A DNA stretch of 64,000 nt from CAZYBO01 sp964645205 (GCA_964645205.1 CAZYBO010000005.1:72284-136283); one strand, 5' to 3'. Counted from the first letter of the stretch, positions 17,039-24,801 are shown. Made by a program: numbers and translations. The notes: generated by a model from the sequence alone, not told the origin.

Positions 17039-18259
17039 ATGAAAATCCTCGATCTCTCATATGAAGCATGGGTTTCAATCGGCGCAAGCAAGCTGCGAAC
17101 CTTCCTCGCCGTACTCGGCATCGTATTCGGCGTCGGCTCGGTCGTGTTAATGGTTGCCATCGGCGGCGGCAGCAAGCGCTCGGTAGAGGAAGCTATGAGC
17201 AAGCTGGGCACGAACCTTTTGGTTGTGGTGGCAGGCGGCAGTAATGACAACGGATTAAAAAATTTCGGTAAGGGGACACTCTCTCTGAAGGAAGCGCGCA
17301 CGCTGGCACAATTACCGACGGTCAAAATATTGGCACCTTCTACCGAGCCACGTCGCGAACAACTCGTAGCCGGGCAGCGGAATATAAAATCGTATGTAAT
17401 AGGATCGACTCCCTCTTTTTTCCTCGTACGCAACTGGTCATTCAGCGAAGGTGATGCCTTCATCGAAGACGATATGAAAATGGCACGTAACGTTGTCGTT
17501 ATTGGAAAAACCGTTTCCGATGCGCTTTTCCCCAACGAATCCCCCATCGGCAAAACCCTGCGTGTTGCCAACACACCGTTTCGCGTCGTTGGGCTTCTCG
17601 CGGCGAAAGGCACAGGCGTCGAGGGCAACGATCTCGATAACGTTATCATTATGCCCATCACCTCGGCAGGACGTGCGGTCTGGGGAGATGACCCTAATAA
17701 GTTAGTGAGCATTATTTTTATGGAAATCGTGTCGAAGGATTTGCTCGACACCGCCACCGAAGAAGTCATCTCTCTGTTGCGCGAGATACACAAATTACCT
17801 GATAATGCGCCCGACGATTTTTCTATCCTTAGCCTAAAAACCTTCAGCAAGGCGGCGACGGATACGTCGCAGGCGCTATCGCTTTTGTTGGGAGCGATCG
17901 CCTCGATTTCGCTGATTGTCGGCGGCATCGGCATCATGAATATCATGCTCGTCACCGTCACTGAACGCACGCGGGAAATCGGTATCCGTAAAGCGATCGG
18001 TGCGACACGTTACCACATACTTGTGCAGTTTCTTATGGAAGCCATATTTATTTCTATTTTAGGTAGCCTAATAGGTTTAGCGGCTGGATTCGTGGTTGCT
18101 ATCACAGCACAACAAATGTTCGGAGTTCCTATTGCGTTAAGTATATGGCCCGCCCTACTATCATTAGTAATGGCCATCACTGTGGGTATATGTAGTGGCC
18201 TATATCCAGCTTATAAAGCATCGCGCCTTCAGCCGATCGAAGCATTGCGCACTACGTAA
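17039..18259 (+). CDS. MacB-type FtsX-like permease subunit
   Basis: A 406-residue permease with the MacB fold. The first transmembrane helix is near residues 18-42 (FLAVLGIVFGVGSVVLMVAI), a large periplasmic domain follows (about 45-280), and three helices close the protein with the family block ERTREIGIRKAIGATRYHILVQF between the second and third. The last ~80 codons are visibly richer in A/T than the rest. It completes the TolC-MacA-MacB efflux operon. Confidence 0.92.
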   Translation: MKILDLSYEAWVSIGASKLRTFLAVLGIVFGVGSVVLMVAIGGGSKRSVEEAMSKLGTNLLVVVAGGSNDNGLKNFGKGTLSLKEARTLAQLPTVKILAPSTEPRREQLVAGQRNIKSYVIGSTPSFFLVRNWSFSEGDAFIEDDMKMARNVVVIGKTVSDALFPNESPIGKTLRVANTPFRVVGLLAAKGTGVEGNDLDNVIIMPITSAGRAVWGDDPNKLVSIIFMEIVSKDLLDTATEEVISLLREIHKLPDNAPDDFSILSLKTFSKAATDTSQALSLLLGAIASISLIVGGIGIMNIMLVTVTERTREIGIRKAIGATRYHILVQFLMEAIFISILGSLIGLAAGFVVAITAQQMFGVPIALSIWPALLSLVMAITVGICSGLYPAYKASRLQPIEALRTT

Positions 18260-18527
18260 TCGCCCACGATGAAATTAAATTATTGAAAAATATATTTAAT
18301 TTTCATATTTAATGGCAATTGTCACAAATTCTTCACAAAAACGTCATAAAACCGTAACAATGAATTGATACCCTTAGCTTACTGAGCAAAGTCGAGTAAT
18401 TAAATTTAATAATTATTAATTATCTCGTGCTAAATTATTAATACAATTAATTTTTTAAACTAATAAATTAATTGAATTCGAAAAAACAAAATTTGCAAAT
18501 TTTTGTTTTTAACTTTAGGAAAGGCGA
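18260..18527. other. AT-rich intergenic region with inverted repeat
   Basis: Strikingly AT-rich compared with the surrounding genes. Just upstream of the next gene an A/T inverted repeat (18482-18510, AAAAACAAAATTT arms around GC) could be a regulator site or leader hairpin. No terminator-like GC hairpin follows the efflux operon here. Confidence 0.45.
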
Positions 18528-18857
18528 ATGAACATGAAATCCACCTCTTTGTTTAATACCAGCTCGATCAGCACTGCTGTACTAGCCGTTACCTCCTTGC
18601 TCAGCGTGAACGCATACGCTGACACTGGAAAAGGCACGTGCAAATACGGCTCTGTTAACCTTGGAACTCTAACTCACGATGAGTGCGGAAAGGCCTGCGC
18701 AAAAAAGAAAGCTGAGGGCGGCGCCGCTCAAAAATGTTATTTCCGTTGCGAGATTCCTTTGGCCGGTGTCTCAGGCGCTACGTGCTCCGAAATAGTAGTC
18801 AGCGATACCCCATCAAACACCACGGCAGCTCCCCCGCCGCCTGTTTCCAACCCGTAA
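18528..18857 (+). CDS. Small secreted cysteine-rich protein
   Basis: A 109-residue protein I do not recognise. A signal peptide (about residues 1-31, ending VNAYA) precedes a mature part with six cysteines spaced as in a disulfide-knit domain (GTCKYG, DECGKACAK, QKCYFRCE, ATCSE) and a Pro-rich tail (APPPPVSNP). AGGAAAGG lies 3 bases before the first ATG and 9 before the second (MKSTS), so the second may be the true start. It stands alone between an AT-rich leader and a strong terminator, the layout of a well-expressed monocistronic gene. Confidence 0.75.
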   Translation: MNMKSTSLFNTSSISTAVLAVTSLLSVNAYADTGKGTCKYGSVNLGTLTHDECGKACAKKKAEGGAAQKCYFRCEIPLAGVSGATCSEIVVSDTPSNTTAAPPPPVSNP

Positions 18858-18912
18858 CACCTGTCACAGGCAGGTTGCAAAAACCCGCCTGTGTCAGCTT
18901 CAGCTACTACGG

Positions 18913-18945
18913 AAAACTCCCGCCCTCACCGGCGGGAGTTTTTTT
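18913..18945 (+). terminator. Rho-independent terminator
   Basis: Stem CTCCCGCC (18917-18924) / GGCGGGAG (18931-18938) with a 6-base loop and a following T-run to 18945. A second hairpin with CACAGGC/GCCTGTG arms lies at about 18866-18893. Together they end the small secreted-protein transcript. Confidence 0.85.
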
Positions 18946-19036
18946 ATGGCACAGCGCGGACAGCGCTACGGAAGTGTCGACCAACGACAGCGCGCGCAAT
19001 GTGCTGAACTCGGTCTCCACCCTCTCCGGTCACTCC

Positions 19037-19313
19037 AAGCGATTGCAGGATGAGCGGCATAAAGCGAATTATTTTCGTTATGAGGATAGGTTTCGCGCGA
19101 AAGTTCTCCTGCCAGGCGCGAACGTAAGAGTGTATCTTCATCTTTGCCAGAAACGAGCGATAGGCCGAAGTCATCGTTAATATCCACGCTACCGGCATTT
19201 TCAGCATCCAACTTCGCCCATCCTGCCATGAGGCCAAACGCTTGCTGTACTGCATTTTCCAAGCGCCTAACCATAATTTCGAGGTCGCTTTTGATACTGC
19301 CCTCTACAATATG
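19037..19313 (-). pseudogene. Remnant of a phage portal-like (DUF4055-like) protein
   Basis: The minus strand encodes EIMVRRLENAVQQAFGLMAG followed by an acidic INDDFGLSL block and LAGELSRET. This pattern (helical stretch, NDDFG, then G-x-IS-RET) resembles the C-terminal part of DUF4055 phage structural proteins. No start belongs to it and the frame degenerates after RETY, where neighbouring frames give the more plausible continuation. I read it as a decayed fragment brought in with the mobile island. The family assignment is from memory of the pattern only. Confidence 0.35.
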
Positions 19314-19820
19314 TGCCTGCGCGATTTGAACCCGTCGCATTATTACGGTCATGATTTCCTGCAGGTACGCGCCTCTAAATACTCCATTCGGGGCAATAAT
19401 GAGGACACGACCAAAGCACTGGCAGCGAAAGCCAAGGAGCGCTTTGATGCGCTGCCGCTGGCGTGGTTGAATCATAAAGACGAGCTGGAACGCTATACGG
19501 CATTCTGTGCGCTCTCGACGGAGGACAAACATAAGTTGTTTGCCGCCTGCGTTGCCCGCGCGCTGACGCCGCAATTAAATGGCGAGGCCGGCAAGTCCAA
19601 GCTGTTCGATGCGGTAGGTAAACGCCTTGGCGTTGATATGGCCGCGCATTGGCGTCCGACCAAAGCCAACTATTTCGACCGGGTGACGAAGAAGCAAGCC
19701 CTGGCCTGCGCTGAGGAAGTGATCAGCGCGGAATGGGCGAAGCAATTGGCCATCCAGAATAACGCTGCGATGCGCAGTGGAGATTTTGGATTGAGAGTCA
19801 TGCCACACCCAAGAATATGA
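19302..19820 (+). pseudogene. ParB-like partition protein remnant
   Basis: From about 19302 the plus strand reads like the C-terminal two thirds of an extrachromosomal ParB protein: KAKERFDALPLAWLNHKDEL, KLFAACVARALTPQLN, LGVDMAAHWRPTKANYFDRV and TKKQALACAEEVISAEW. The N-terminal nuclease/HTH region is missing and an in-frame ATG at 19242 lies in unrelated sequence. The end (QNNAAMRSGDFGLRVMPHPR) also departs from the family. It abuts the phage-like remnant on the other strand, so two unrelated decayed genes have been joined. Probably non-functional. Confidence 0.5.
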
Positions 19821-19884
19821 TTGGTAGCTCGCTTTTACCATTCTCAAAACACAGAAGCAACGGAGGCTCTATTCTCCGCATCCC

Positions 19885-20097
19885 TTATTTTTGTTCTTTC
19901 TGACCAAGCTCTTGAATCAATTGTCGAATATCCTCGGCTCTCCACGCCGTGCAGCGCTCTGAAAGTTTGACCGGCTTGGGAAACCGCCCCGTTTTGACGC
20001 CCTCCCACCAGCACGTCTTCCCTATGGGAATGACGCTCAACACTTGCGGCAATCGCACAAAACCGGTTTCGGGAATGGTATCCATAACAGCCTCCAT
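19885..20097 (-). CDS. AlpA-family DNA-binding regulator
   Basis: A 70-residue helix-turn-helix protein. FVRLPQVLSVIPIGKTCWWEGVKTGRFPKPVKLSERCTAWRAEDI is the AlpA/phage excisionase-like pattern (winged HTH with G-RFP-P-KL and a final W). Such proteins control integrase and excision genes in P4-like islands. It is the last gene of the minus-strand mobilisation operon and lies on the same island as the truncated integrase at 24.4 kb. Confidence 0.85.
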   Translation of the reverse strand: MEAVMDTIPETGFVRLPQVLSVIPIGKTCWWEGVKTGRFPKPVKLSERCTAWRAEDIRQLIQELGQKEQK

Positions 20098-20168
20098 CTG
20101 TTTCTAGGGAAGGCAGGTCGTTCCGCCTGCTTGCCTTCCCGCTTCACGTTCTCGCCGCCGGTAACACC

Positions 20169-20609
20169 TCAATGCGGCTTTGTCGTATCACTCATTTTTT
20201 CGGCTTCATCCATACTGCCGCCATCGTTCATCACAAGCTCGATAGACTCGATATACGGCGCTGTCGCGTCCTTGGGCTTCGGCCAGCGATCCGGGTCGAA
20301 CTCCTGGATGAAATCCGCTGTATTGGTTTCGAGCGCGGTGATGACGAGTTGAAGATTCTTCCCCCGCACGAGCACCGTGAAGAAGGTGAAGGCGAGGACG
20401 AAGTTCGTACCGAACCCTCCATCGTAGGCGATGTCGAGCAGGTAGGCGTAACCCGGTGCGCGTGTCGGAGCTGACGCCCGCCGTATCTTCAGGCGGGACG
20501 TGCGGTCCTTCGTGCCGAATGCCAAATACTCTTCCTGCTCCTCTCCCGCTGTCGTTACGGCGCGGGATGCTGTGGGTTTCTTTCTGAACTGTGCCAATGG
20601 GTCATTCAT
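20169..20609 (-). CDS. Unrecognised protein of the mobilisation operon
   Basis: A 146-residue cytoplasmic protein of unknown family. The central part has YAYLLDIAYDGGFGTNFVLAFTFFTVLVRGKNLQLV, a strongly patterned beta/helix segment, and the end is acidic. GGGAGGG immediately precedes the ATG at 20609; a TTG four codons upstream is a poorer start. Its start overlaps the stop of the small frame upstream (ATGAATGA), which suggests coupling with the relaxase gene. By position it may be an accessory of mobilisation. Confidence 0.65.
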   Translation of the reverse strand: MNDPLAQFRKKPTASRAVTTAGEEQEEYLAFGTKDRTSRLKIRRASAPTRAPGYAYLLDIAYDGGFGTNFVLAFTFFTVLVRGKNLQLVITALETNTADFIQEFDPDRWPKPKDATAPYIESIELVMNDGGSMDEAEKMSDTTKPH

Positions 20610-20805
20610 AATCCCTCCCAAGGCGCTCTACGCGTTGTGTTCTCCCGGCATTGCGCTGCGCCATGCGCTGCCGGGCATCACGGTCCTGCTCACGGATGTG
20701 AGCCAGGTAGATGGCGATACCGGCGGTCATCTTGACCATCCCGATTTGCGCCACCGACTGAACATTTGAAACCGCGTCCATAAGCTGATGGAACGCTCCC
20801 ACCAC
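20602..20805 (-). CDS. Small frame overlapping the relaxase 3' end
   Basis: A 67-residue frame from a GTG at 20805, with an internal ATG (MDAVSNVQSVAQ) as alternative start. It overlaps the relaxase by about 80 bases in another frame. The composition is natural (GMVKMTAGIAIYLAHIREQDRDARQR) with one amphipathic or membrane-like helix, and its stop overlaps the next start. It is either a separate small mobilisation protein or the original relaxase C-terminus displaced by a frameshift. Confidence 0.45.
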   Translation of the reverse strand: MVGAFHQLMDAVSNVQSVAQIGMVKMTAGIAIYLAHIREQDRDARQRMAQRNAGRTQRVERLGRDYE

Positions 20806-21581
20806 GTCGCCCCGACGCCTTGCTGTTTCACTTCCCCATGCTTGCGGATGGAATTCATCATCGGGCGTACGTCATTAAGGAGCTTCACCCGGCGCACGGC
20901 CTGAAACCGATCCGGGTCGGCCTCGACACCCCGGCGTTTCATGGCGGTAGCCGCTACGCCGATTTTCGGCTCCGGCTCGCGGTCGATGCCCCGGTCTTTA
21001 AGCGACCGGTGATCGACCCGCTCAGGGCGTCCCGCCTTCTCAAGGGAGGCATTGACGGAGTCCGCCCAGGACTCCCGCCATTGCACCAGAAGCCCCTTCT
21101 CGTTCCACTCCCTCGGCTTCTTGGCGCTGAACCCTTCGGGTTCTACTTTTCGCAAGGTGGCCAAGGCATGAACGTGGGGATTTTTACCGCTGCGCGTATG
21201 GTGGAGTGACAGCTCGACAACCATGCCTCGCGCCACCAGTTCTTTCTTCGCCCAATCGACCGCCGTCTGGAATTGGGCGTCAGGACTCAGCTCCGGGGGA
21301 ACGGCCAGAATGAACTCTCTGGCCAATTGCGCGTCTACCCGCTTCTCCCCGGCTTCAACCCTGTTCCACAGACGCTCGGAATCATGCACCCATTCCGGCG
21401 CATTCTCCGGCGTCAGGATGGTGGTATTCACCACCCCCTTCATTCTGCGTGTGTAGTCGTAAACCTTGTCTGCCAGTGCATCTCGAAGTTTGCTTCCCGC
21501 ACGGTAAGCCGCTGCCGCGATAACCGACCGTCCCCGTTTCTCGCGGCTGAAGATTTTTGCTTCGAGCCGATAGATCGCCAT
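20727..21581 (-). CDS. MobA/MobL (MobQ-type) relaxase
   Basis: A 284-residue relaxase. It begins with the family hallmark MAIYRLEAKIFSREKRGRSVIAAAAYRAG, including the probable catalytic-tyrosine region at Y26, and has the metal-binding histidine cluster HHTRSGKNPHVHAL (H127, H128, H136, H138). It nicks oriT and pilots single-stranded DNA for mobilisation. The frame is open 56 codons upstream, but the ATG at 21581 is preceded by AGGTGG and fits the family. The part after residue ~190 is short; many relatives carry a longer C-terminal domain, so truncation or frameshift near 20800 is possible. Confidence 0.88.
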   Translation of the reverse strand: MAIYRLEAKIFSREKRGRSVIAAAAYRAGSKLRDALADKVYDYTRRMKGVVNTTILTPENAPEWVHDSERLWNRVEAGEKRVDAQLAREFILAVPPELSPDAQFQTAVDWAKKELVARGMVVELSLHHTRSGKNPHVHALATLRKVEPEGFSAKKPREWNEKGLLVQWRESWADSVNASLEKAGRPERVDHRSLKDRGIDREPEPKIGVAATAMKRRGVEADPDRFQAVRRVKLLNDVRPMMNSIRKHGEVKQQGVGATWWERSISLWTRFQMFSRWRKSGWSR

Positions 21582-22082
21582 AACGAGACAACCACCTTTC
21601 TCTAAGTTCAATTGTATCACGGATGACATAGCGCTTGCATCAGGAGAACTAGAGCCACTGCGGGTTTTCGCTGATTCTGCTTCACAATGGAACAGTCGTC
21701 CGCTGGCGTCCGGATCGAACAAAAAAACTTTAAGGGCGAGGTTATACATCGCTTCGCGACGTTACCTCGCAGGGCCGCTCTAAAGCCGCGCCCTTGACCC
21801 AGGCTTATCAAAGGGCGTGCCGCCCTTGGGGTGCTTCTCTGGCGTTGAAGCTCCCAACCCTGCTCAATGGAGTGCCTCCCTTGAAACCCTGCTGCAAGGC
21901 GCTTAAGGCCACCCTTGCAGAACCCGGCCAACCAGTGGCGTGCCGCCCCTCGTAACCCCTGCCCAAAGACCTTCGCCTTTGGAATCCGCGTCAGGGACGA
22001 ACCGCCCCTGACAACCCGTCATGTTTGAGAATTCCGCCAGCCCCACCATTTGACAGCATTACATCAATGTGGTGCTCGTGGT
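21582..22082. other. Non-coding region upstream of the relaxase, hairpin-rich
   Basis: No credible gene. Between about 21785 and 22020 degenerate units of the form GTGCCGCCCTTGG / GTGCCTCCCTTGA / GTGCCGCCCCTCG / ACCGCCCCTGA recur every 25-60 bases, mixed with CCCTGC and short hairpins, such as AAGGGCG-TGC-CGCCCTT (21811-21827) and CCAAAG...CTTTGG (21963-21982). Such arrays are usual upstream of mob genes and may shape single-stranded transfer DNA. Confidence 0.5.
21736..21797. other. Candidate oriT of the mobilisable island
   Basis: An inverted repeat GCGAGGTTA (21736-21744) / TTACCTCGC (21762-21770) is followed 10 bases later by TAAAGCCGCGCCCTTGA (21781-21797), which resembles the MobQ/IncQ nick region (TAAGTGCGCCCT type). 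It lies upstream of the relaxase gene, where oriT is expected. The match is imperfect, so this is a candidate only. Confidence 0.35.
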
Positions 22083-22294
22083 ATGACACGTAAAATCGAA
22101 CAATTCGGAGTTATCGCACGGGCCGAATACCCATCGGCCTCACGCTGGAAGAACGCCAAAAACTCAATGCCGTCGCCGCCGTGAAAGAACTCGAATCCCT
22201 ACTTGATAAGCGCATCGCCTCCCAGCCGGGCAAGCGCACCGTCCGGCAGATAGGCGACGCTGAAGCCGCCGAGGACGTGAGAGCGCCTCACTGA
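22083..22294 (+). pseudogene. Small gene broken by a one-base frameshift
   Basis: Starting at the ATG at 22083 the frame reads MTRKIEQFGVIARA. From about 22125 the coherent continuation is one frame over: IPIGLTLEERQKLNAVAAVK followed by a charged stretch ending APH and a TGA at 22292-22294. The total length, 212 bases, is one short of a multiple of three. The product would be about 70 residues, with no recognised function. Either the gene is dead or the sequence has a one-base error. It converges on the 56-residue gene next to the toxin, with adjoining stops. Confidence 0.5.
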
Positions 22295-22465
22295 TCAGGA
22301 TGACCGTGGAATGAGGTGCTTCTTACGGATGGCTTCGAGTGCTTCACGAGCCGGGCGATACTTACCCGCCGCCGCATCCGCCAGCCCCCGGCTGATACCA
22401 GCGATGGCGTCCTGCCGTTCGCGTTCGGCGTTATCGGAATACGGGAAATTGTCGTCGGGCGGCAT
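22295..22465 (-). CDS. Small protein downstream of the VapC toxin
   Basis: A 56-residue acidic/basic protein (starts MPPDDNFPYSDNAERERQ, contains ISRGLADAAAGKYRPAREAL). I do not recognise it. AAGGAG, which overlaps the vapC stop codon, lies 7 bases before its ATG, so it is the third gene of the toxin operon and probably coupled to vapC. The helical, charged second half is compatible with an accessory or antitoxin-like role, but this is inference from position. Confidence 0.6.
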   Translation of the reverse strand: MPPDDNFPYSDNAERERQDAIAGISRGLADAAAGKYRPAREALEAIRKKHLIPRSS

Positions 22466-22471
22466 GGGTGA

Positions 22472-22882
22472 CTACTCCTTGGGCTCGTAGCGCTTTACGT
22501 CCTTGAACTTGTCGATGTCCCGGTCGAAGGACGCCACGGGAATCTCTCGTCCGGCTGCCAATGCCGCCACCAACGCATCAGGAAAATCCACCGGCTTTTC
22601 CTTGAACCGCGTGAGGGCGTCGCGCATCACCCGAGCATCGTCGCACATCACGCCCGGATTCTCGATGAGGTCAAGCAGCGCCTCGGCCACCCGTTCGCGT
22701 TTCAGGTCGTAAACCCCGGTCAGCACGAAAGTGACTTCGGCTACGATGGCATTATCCAGAAATAATTGAACGTCACCGTCCGCCGCATCGTTCAGGAGTT
22801 TCTTGGACGCCCGCCCCATTACGGGCGAGTCCTGAGTGAAGAACCGCACCAGGACGTTGGCGTCGAGGATATAGGATTTCAT
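22472..22882 (-). CDS. vapC: VapC-type PIN-domain ribonuclease toxin
   Basis: A 136-residue PIN-domain protein. The acidic active-site residues appear as D7 in YILDANVLVRFF, E near residue 47 (NAIVAEVTFVL), D in DFPDALVAALA and D in SFDRDIDKF. It is expected to cleave RNA when its antitoxin is lost. The start is fixed at 22882 by the ATGA overlap with the AbrB-type gene; a longer open frame upstream has no support. As an addiction module it may have kept the decaying island in the chromosome. Confidence 0.9.
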   Translation of the reverse strand: MKSYILDANVLVRFFTQDSPVMGRASKKLLNDAADGDVQLFLDNAIVAEVTFVLTGVYDLKRERVAEALLDLIENPGVMCDDARVMRDALTRFKEKPVDFPDALVAALAAGREIPVASFDRDIDKFKDVKRYEPKE

Positions 22883-23139
22883 TGCTTGTAGGTCTTGGCG
22901 TAGTGGCGGCGCTTGGCTTCCGCAGTCGCCTTCTTCTCGGCTTCCACGCCAGCAAAAGGCACGTCGGATTTGAGGCAGCCGGCCAGTTCGTCGATGCTCC
23001 GCGCACGGCGGGCGACCAGCGCCCCGTTTTCCACCGACCAAGTCAGACGCATCCCGGCCTTCACCGGGAACTCTTTGTCCAGTTCCTTGGGGATGGTGAT
23101 CTGCCGCTTCTCGGTAATGGTGGTTGTGAGCAATGCCAT
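22879..23139 (-). CDS. vapB: AbrB/MazE-fold antitoxin of VapC
   Basis: An 86-residue antitoxin. The N-terminal swapped-hairpin AbrB domain (TTTITEKRQITIPKELDKEFPVKAGMRL) binds DNA; the C-terminal part, with LAGCLKSDVPFAGVEAEKK, should wrap the toxin. The ATG at 23139 is chosen over an upstream TTG because the domain begins there. The predicted -10 lies only 9 bases upstream of the ATG, so the transcript may be leaderless or nearly so. Confidence 0.85.
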   Translation of the reverse strand: MALLTTTITEKRQITIPKELDKEFPVKAGMRLTWSVENGALVARRARSIDELAGCLKSDVPFAGVEAEKKATAEAKRRHYAKTYKQ

Positions 23140-23148
23140 AATGACAGT

Positions 23149-23178
23149 ATCATACCACAACTCTAAGGTATTACGCAA
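23149..23178 (-). promoter_or_regulatory. Predicted vapBC promoter
   Basis: On the minus strand TTGCGT (23173-23178), an 18-base spacer and TATGAT (23149-23154). A start about 7 bases downstream would fall within a few bases of the antitoxin ATG (23139). The AbrB-type antitoxin probably autoregulates here. Confidence 0.5.
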
Positions 23179-23308
23179 TAGATTTGGTAATACTTTGACC
23201 TGACGCTATTTATTCTGGCAAACACACTCCCTTGCGGTAGCCAGCCCGCTTTAGCCGCCATGTTTTCCGCTTGCCTGCCCCATATCTCCTTGGCAACCCT
23301 CCATCTCC

Positions 23309-24195
23309 ATGAGGGTGGAGACTGGGGAATGTGAGGAGTTTCATCCGCTGACGTTATTGCGGGACTGGGGCAACGGAGATGCCTTCCGCATCGCCGACGC
23401 CCTGACCGGCGTTGCCGTCTTCGGCGCGACCGGCAGCGGCAAGACTTCCGGCCCCGCCAAACACCTTGCCTACGGATACCTCGCCGCCGGGATGGGTGGT
23501 TTGGTGCTCTGCGCCAAAAAGGAAGAACGCCGCCAGTGGCAGCAATGGGCAGCCGAAACCGGGCGCACCGATGATTTGGTCATCGTGGACGCCAGCGGCA
23601 AATGGCGTTTCAATTTCCTCGAATGGGAGGCAGCACGTTCCGGCGAGGGAGCAGGACTCACCATCAACATCGTCGCCATTCTCTCCGAAATTGCCGGGGC
23701 AATTTCCGGCGCTTCCGCCAAGTCCTCGGGCAACAACAAATTCTGGGAGGATGCGCTTGGACAAATGCTCACCAACCTGGTTGACCTCGCCCTGTTTGCC
23801 AGTCTTCAAATTTCCCTGCCACTCCTGCGTTCAATCATGATTTCGGCTGCCAAGGACGAAGCGCAAGCGGAGGATGCGGAGTGGAAGGAGTCCAGCGTAT
23901 GCGCCAGGACCATCGCCGAGGCCGATGCAGCCACTCTCAAAGCCGAGCCGGAGCTGCGTGCCGATTTTGAGGAATGCGCGAACTACTGGCTCAAGGAGTA
24001 CCCGTGCCTCTCTGAGAAAACGCGCAGCATTATCGACCTCACGTTTTCGATCCTTGTCCGACCACTCGTCACCCGCCCTTTGCGCAAGCTCTTTTGCGCC
24101 GACACCAACATCAAACCGGAAGACACGTTCGCGGGCAAAATCATCATCGTCGATCTGCCGATTCAGGAATTCAGGCTGGTTGGCAGGATTGCCAA
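23309..24195 (+). pseudogene. TraG/VirD4-type coupling protein, truncated
   Basis: The N-terminal ~295 residues of a conjugative DNA-transfer ATPase: DALTGVAVFGATGSGKTSGP carries Walker A, and DTFAGKIIIVDLPIQEFRLV is the second conserved block. At about 24195, just after VGRIA, it runs into antisense sequence of the integrase gene, adding ~28 meaningless residues to a stop at 24283. The C-terminal half, with the remaining catalytic motifs, is missing, so it cannot be active. It marks the former type IV secretion/mobilisation part of the island. Confidence 0.8.
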
Positions 24196-24199
24196 ATCG

Positions 24200-24408
24200 C
24201 TTCCGCGAAGTTCTCGGGCTTCAGCAAGACTCAATACAGGATACGCCCCCAATGAGAGCAGCTTTTCTTTCCCAGCATATTGATATTTGAAACGCCAGTA
24301 TTTGCCACCGTTGGTATTAACGAGGACGTAAAGGCCGTTAGCGTCACTCAGTTTGTACGGCTTAACTCTAGGCTTGGCGCTGCGTACCTTGACATCGGTA
24401 AGTGCCAT
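24200..24408 (-). pseudogene. Tyrosine integrase, N-terminal fragment (P4/DUF4102 type)
   Basis: The first ~68 residues of a P4-like integrase: MALTDVKVRSAKPRVKPYKL, the DANGLYVLV block, and SLGAYPVLSLAEAREL of the arm-binding domain. GGAG lies 8 bases before the ATG at 24408. It breaks off at about 24200, in the middle of the ARxL helix, where sequence antisense to traG begins. The core-binding and catalytic domains are gone. Its start lies 164 bases from the 3' end of tRNA-Leu(CAG), the expected attachment gene. Confidence 0.85.
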
Positions 24409-24571
24409 TTGGGGTATCTCCTTTTCGACCGTTCCAGATACCCCATATGATACCCCGAAATATCTCCAAATGTCAACGCGGCGAGCCGGACGGCTGCGGT
24501 CATTGAATCCGCCGTCATCGGCTCTCACTCTTGGTTTTACGGACGTTCCCGGACGGTGCCGATCCTTAAAA

Positions 24572-24658
24572 TGGTGCCCAGAAGAAGACTCGAACTTCCA
24601 TGTTCTTGCGAACGCTAGCACCTGAAGCTAGTGCGTCTACCAATTCCGCCATCTGGGC
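24572..24658 (-). tRNA. tRNA-Leu (anticodon CAG)
   Basis: A class II tRNA on the minus strand. Acceptor GCCCAGA (24652-24658) pairs with TCTGGGC (24576-24582); D-arm GGCGGAATTGGTAGACGC; anticodon stem-loop CTAGC-TTCAGGT-GCTAG gives anticodon CAG; a variable arm follows (GTTCGCAAGAAC), then the T-arm, and CCA is encoded (24572-24574). The truncated integrase gene next to its 3' end indicates that it was the island's attachment site. Confidence 0.95.
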
Positions 24659-24801
24659 ACAGCATCATGCCGGGAAACTGCGTTGTAAACGCTTTCTTCC
24701 GCTTGTCAACCGAAGCTGCGGGCAACGTCGTTTTAGGGTTGAGTTTTGCGCGCTTTCGGTCTTTAATCGGGATGGCTCATTGAACAAGGTGGATAAGCGC
24801 T

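Noticed and set aside
18860..19000. Left attachment site of the tRNA-Leu(CAG) island
   Set aside because: I looked for a copy of TGGTGCCCAGAAGAAGACTC near the left part of the island and found none, so the left boundary remains undefined.
18734..19180. Open frame of 148 residues starting inside the small secreted-protein gene
   Set aside because: It crosses a strong rho-independent terminator and its product resembles nothing; the overlapping gene has a signal peptide and a good ribosome binding site.
21617..21931. Minus-strand frame of 104 residues upstream of the relaxase
   Set aside because: It consists of translated hairpin repeats and has no ribosome binding site.
21781..22020. CRISPR array
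   Set aside because: The recurring units are degenerate hairpins of variable spacing, not identical repeats with unique spacers, and there are no cas genes.
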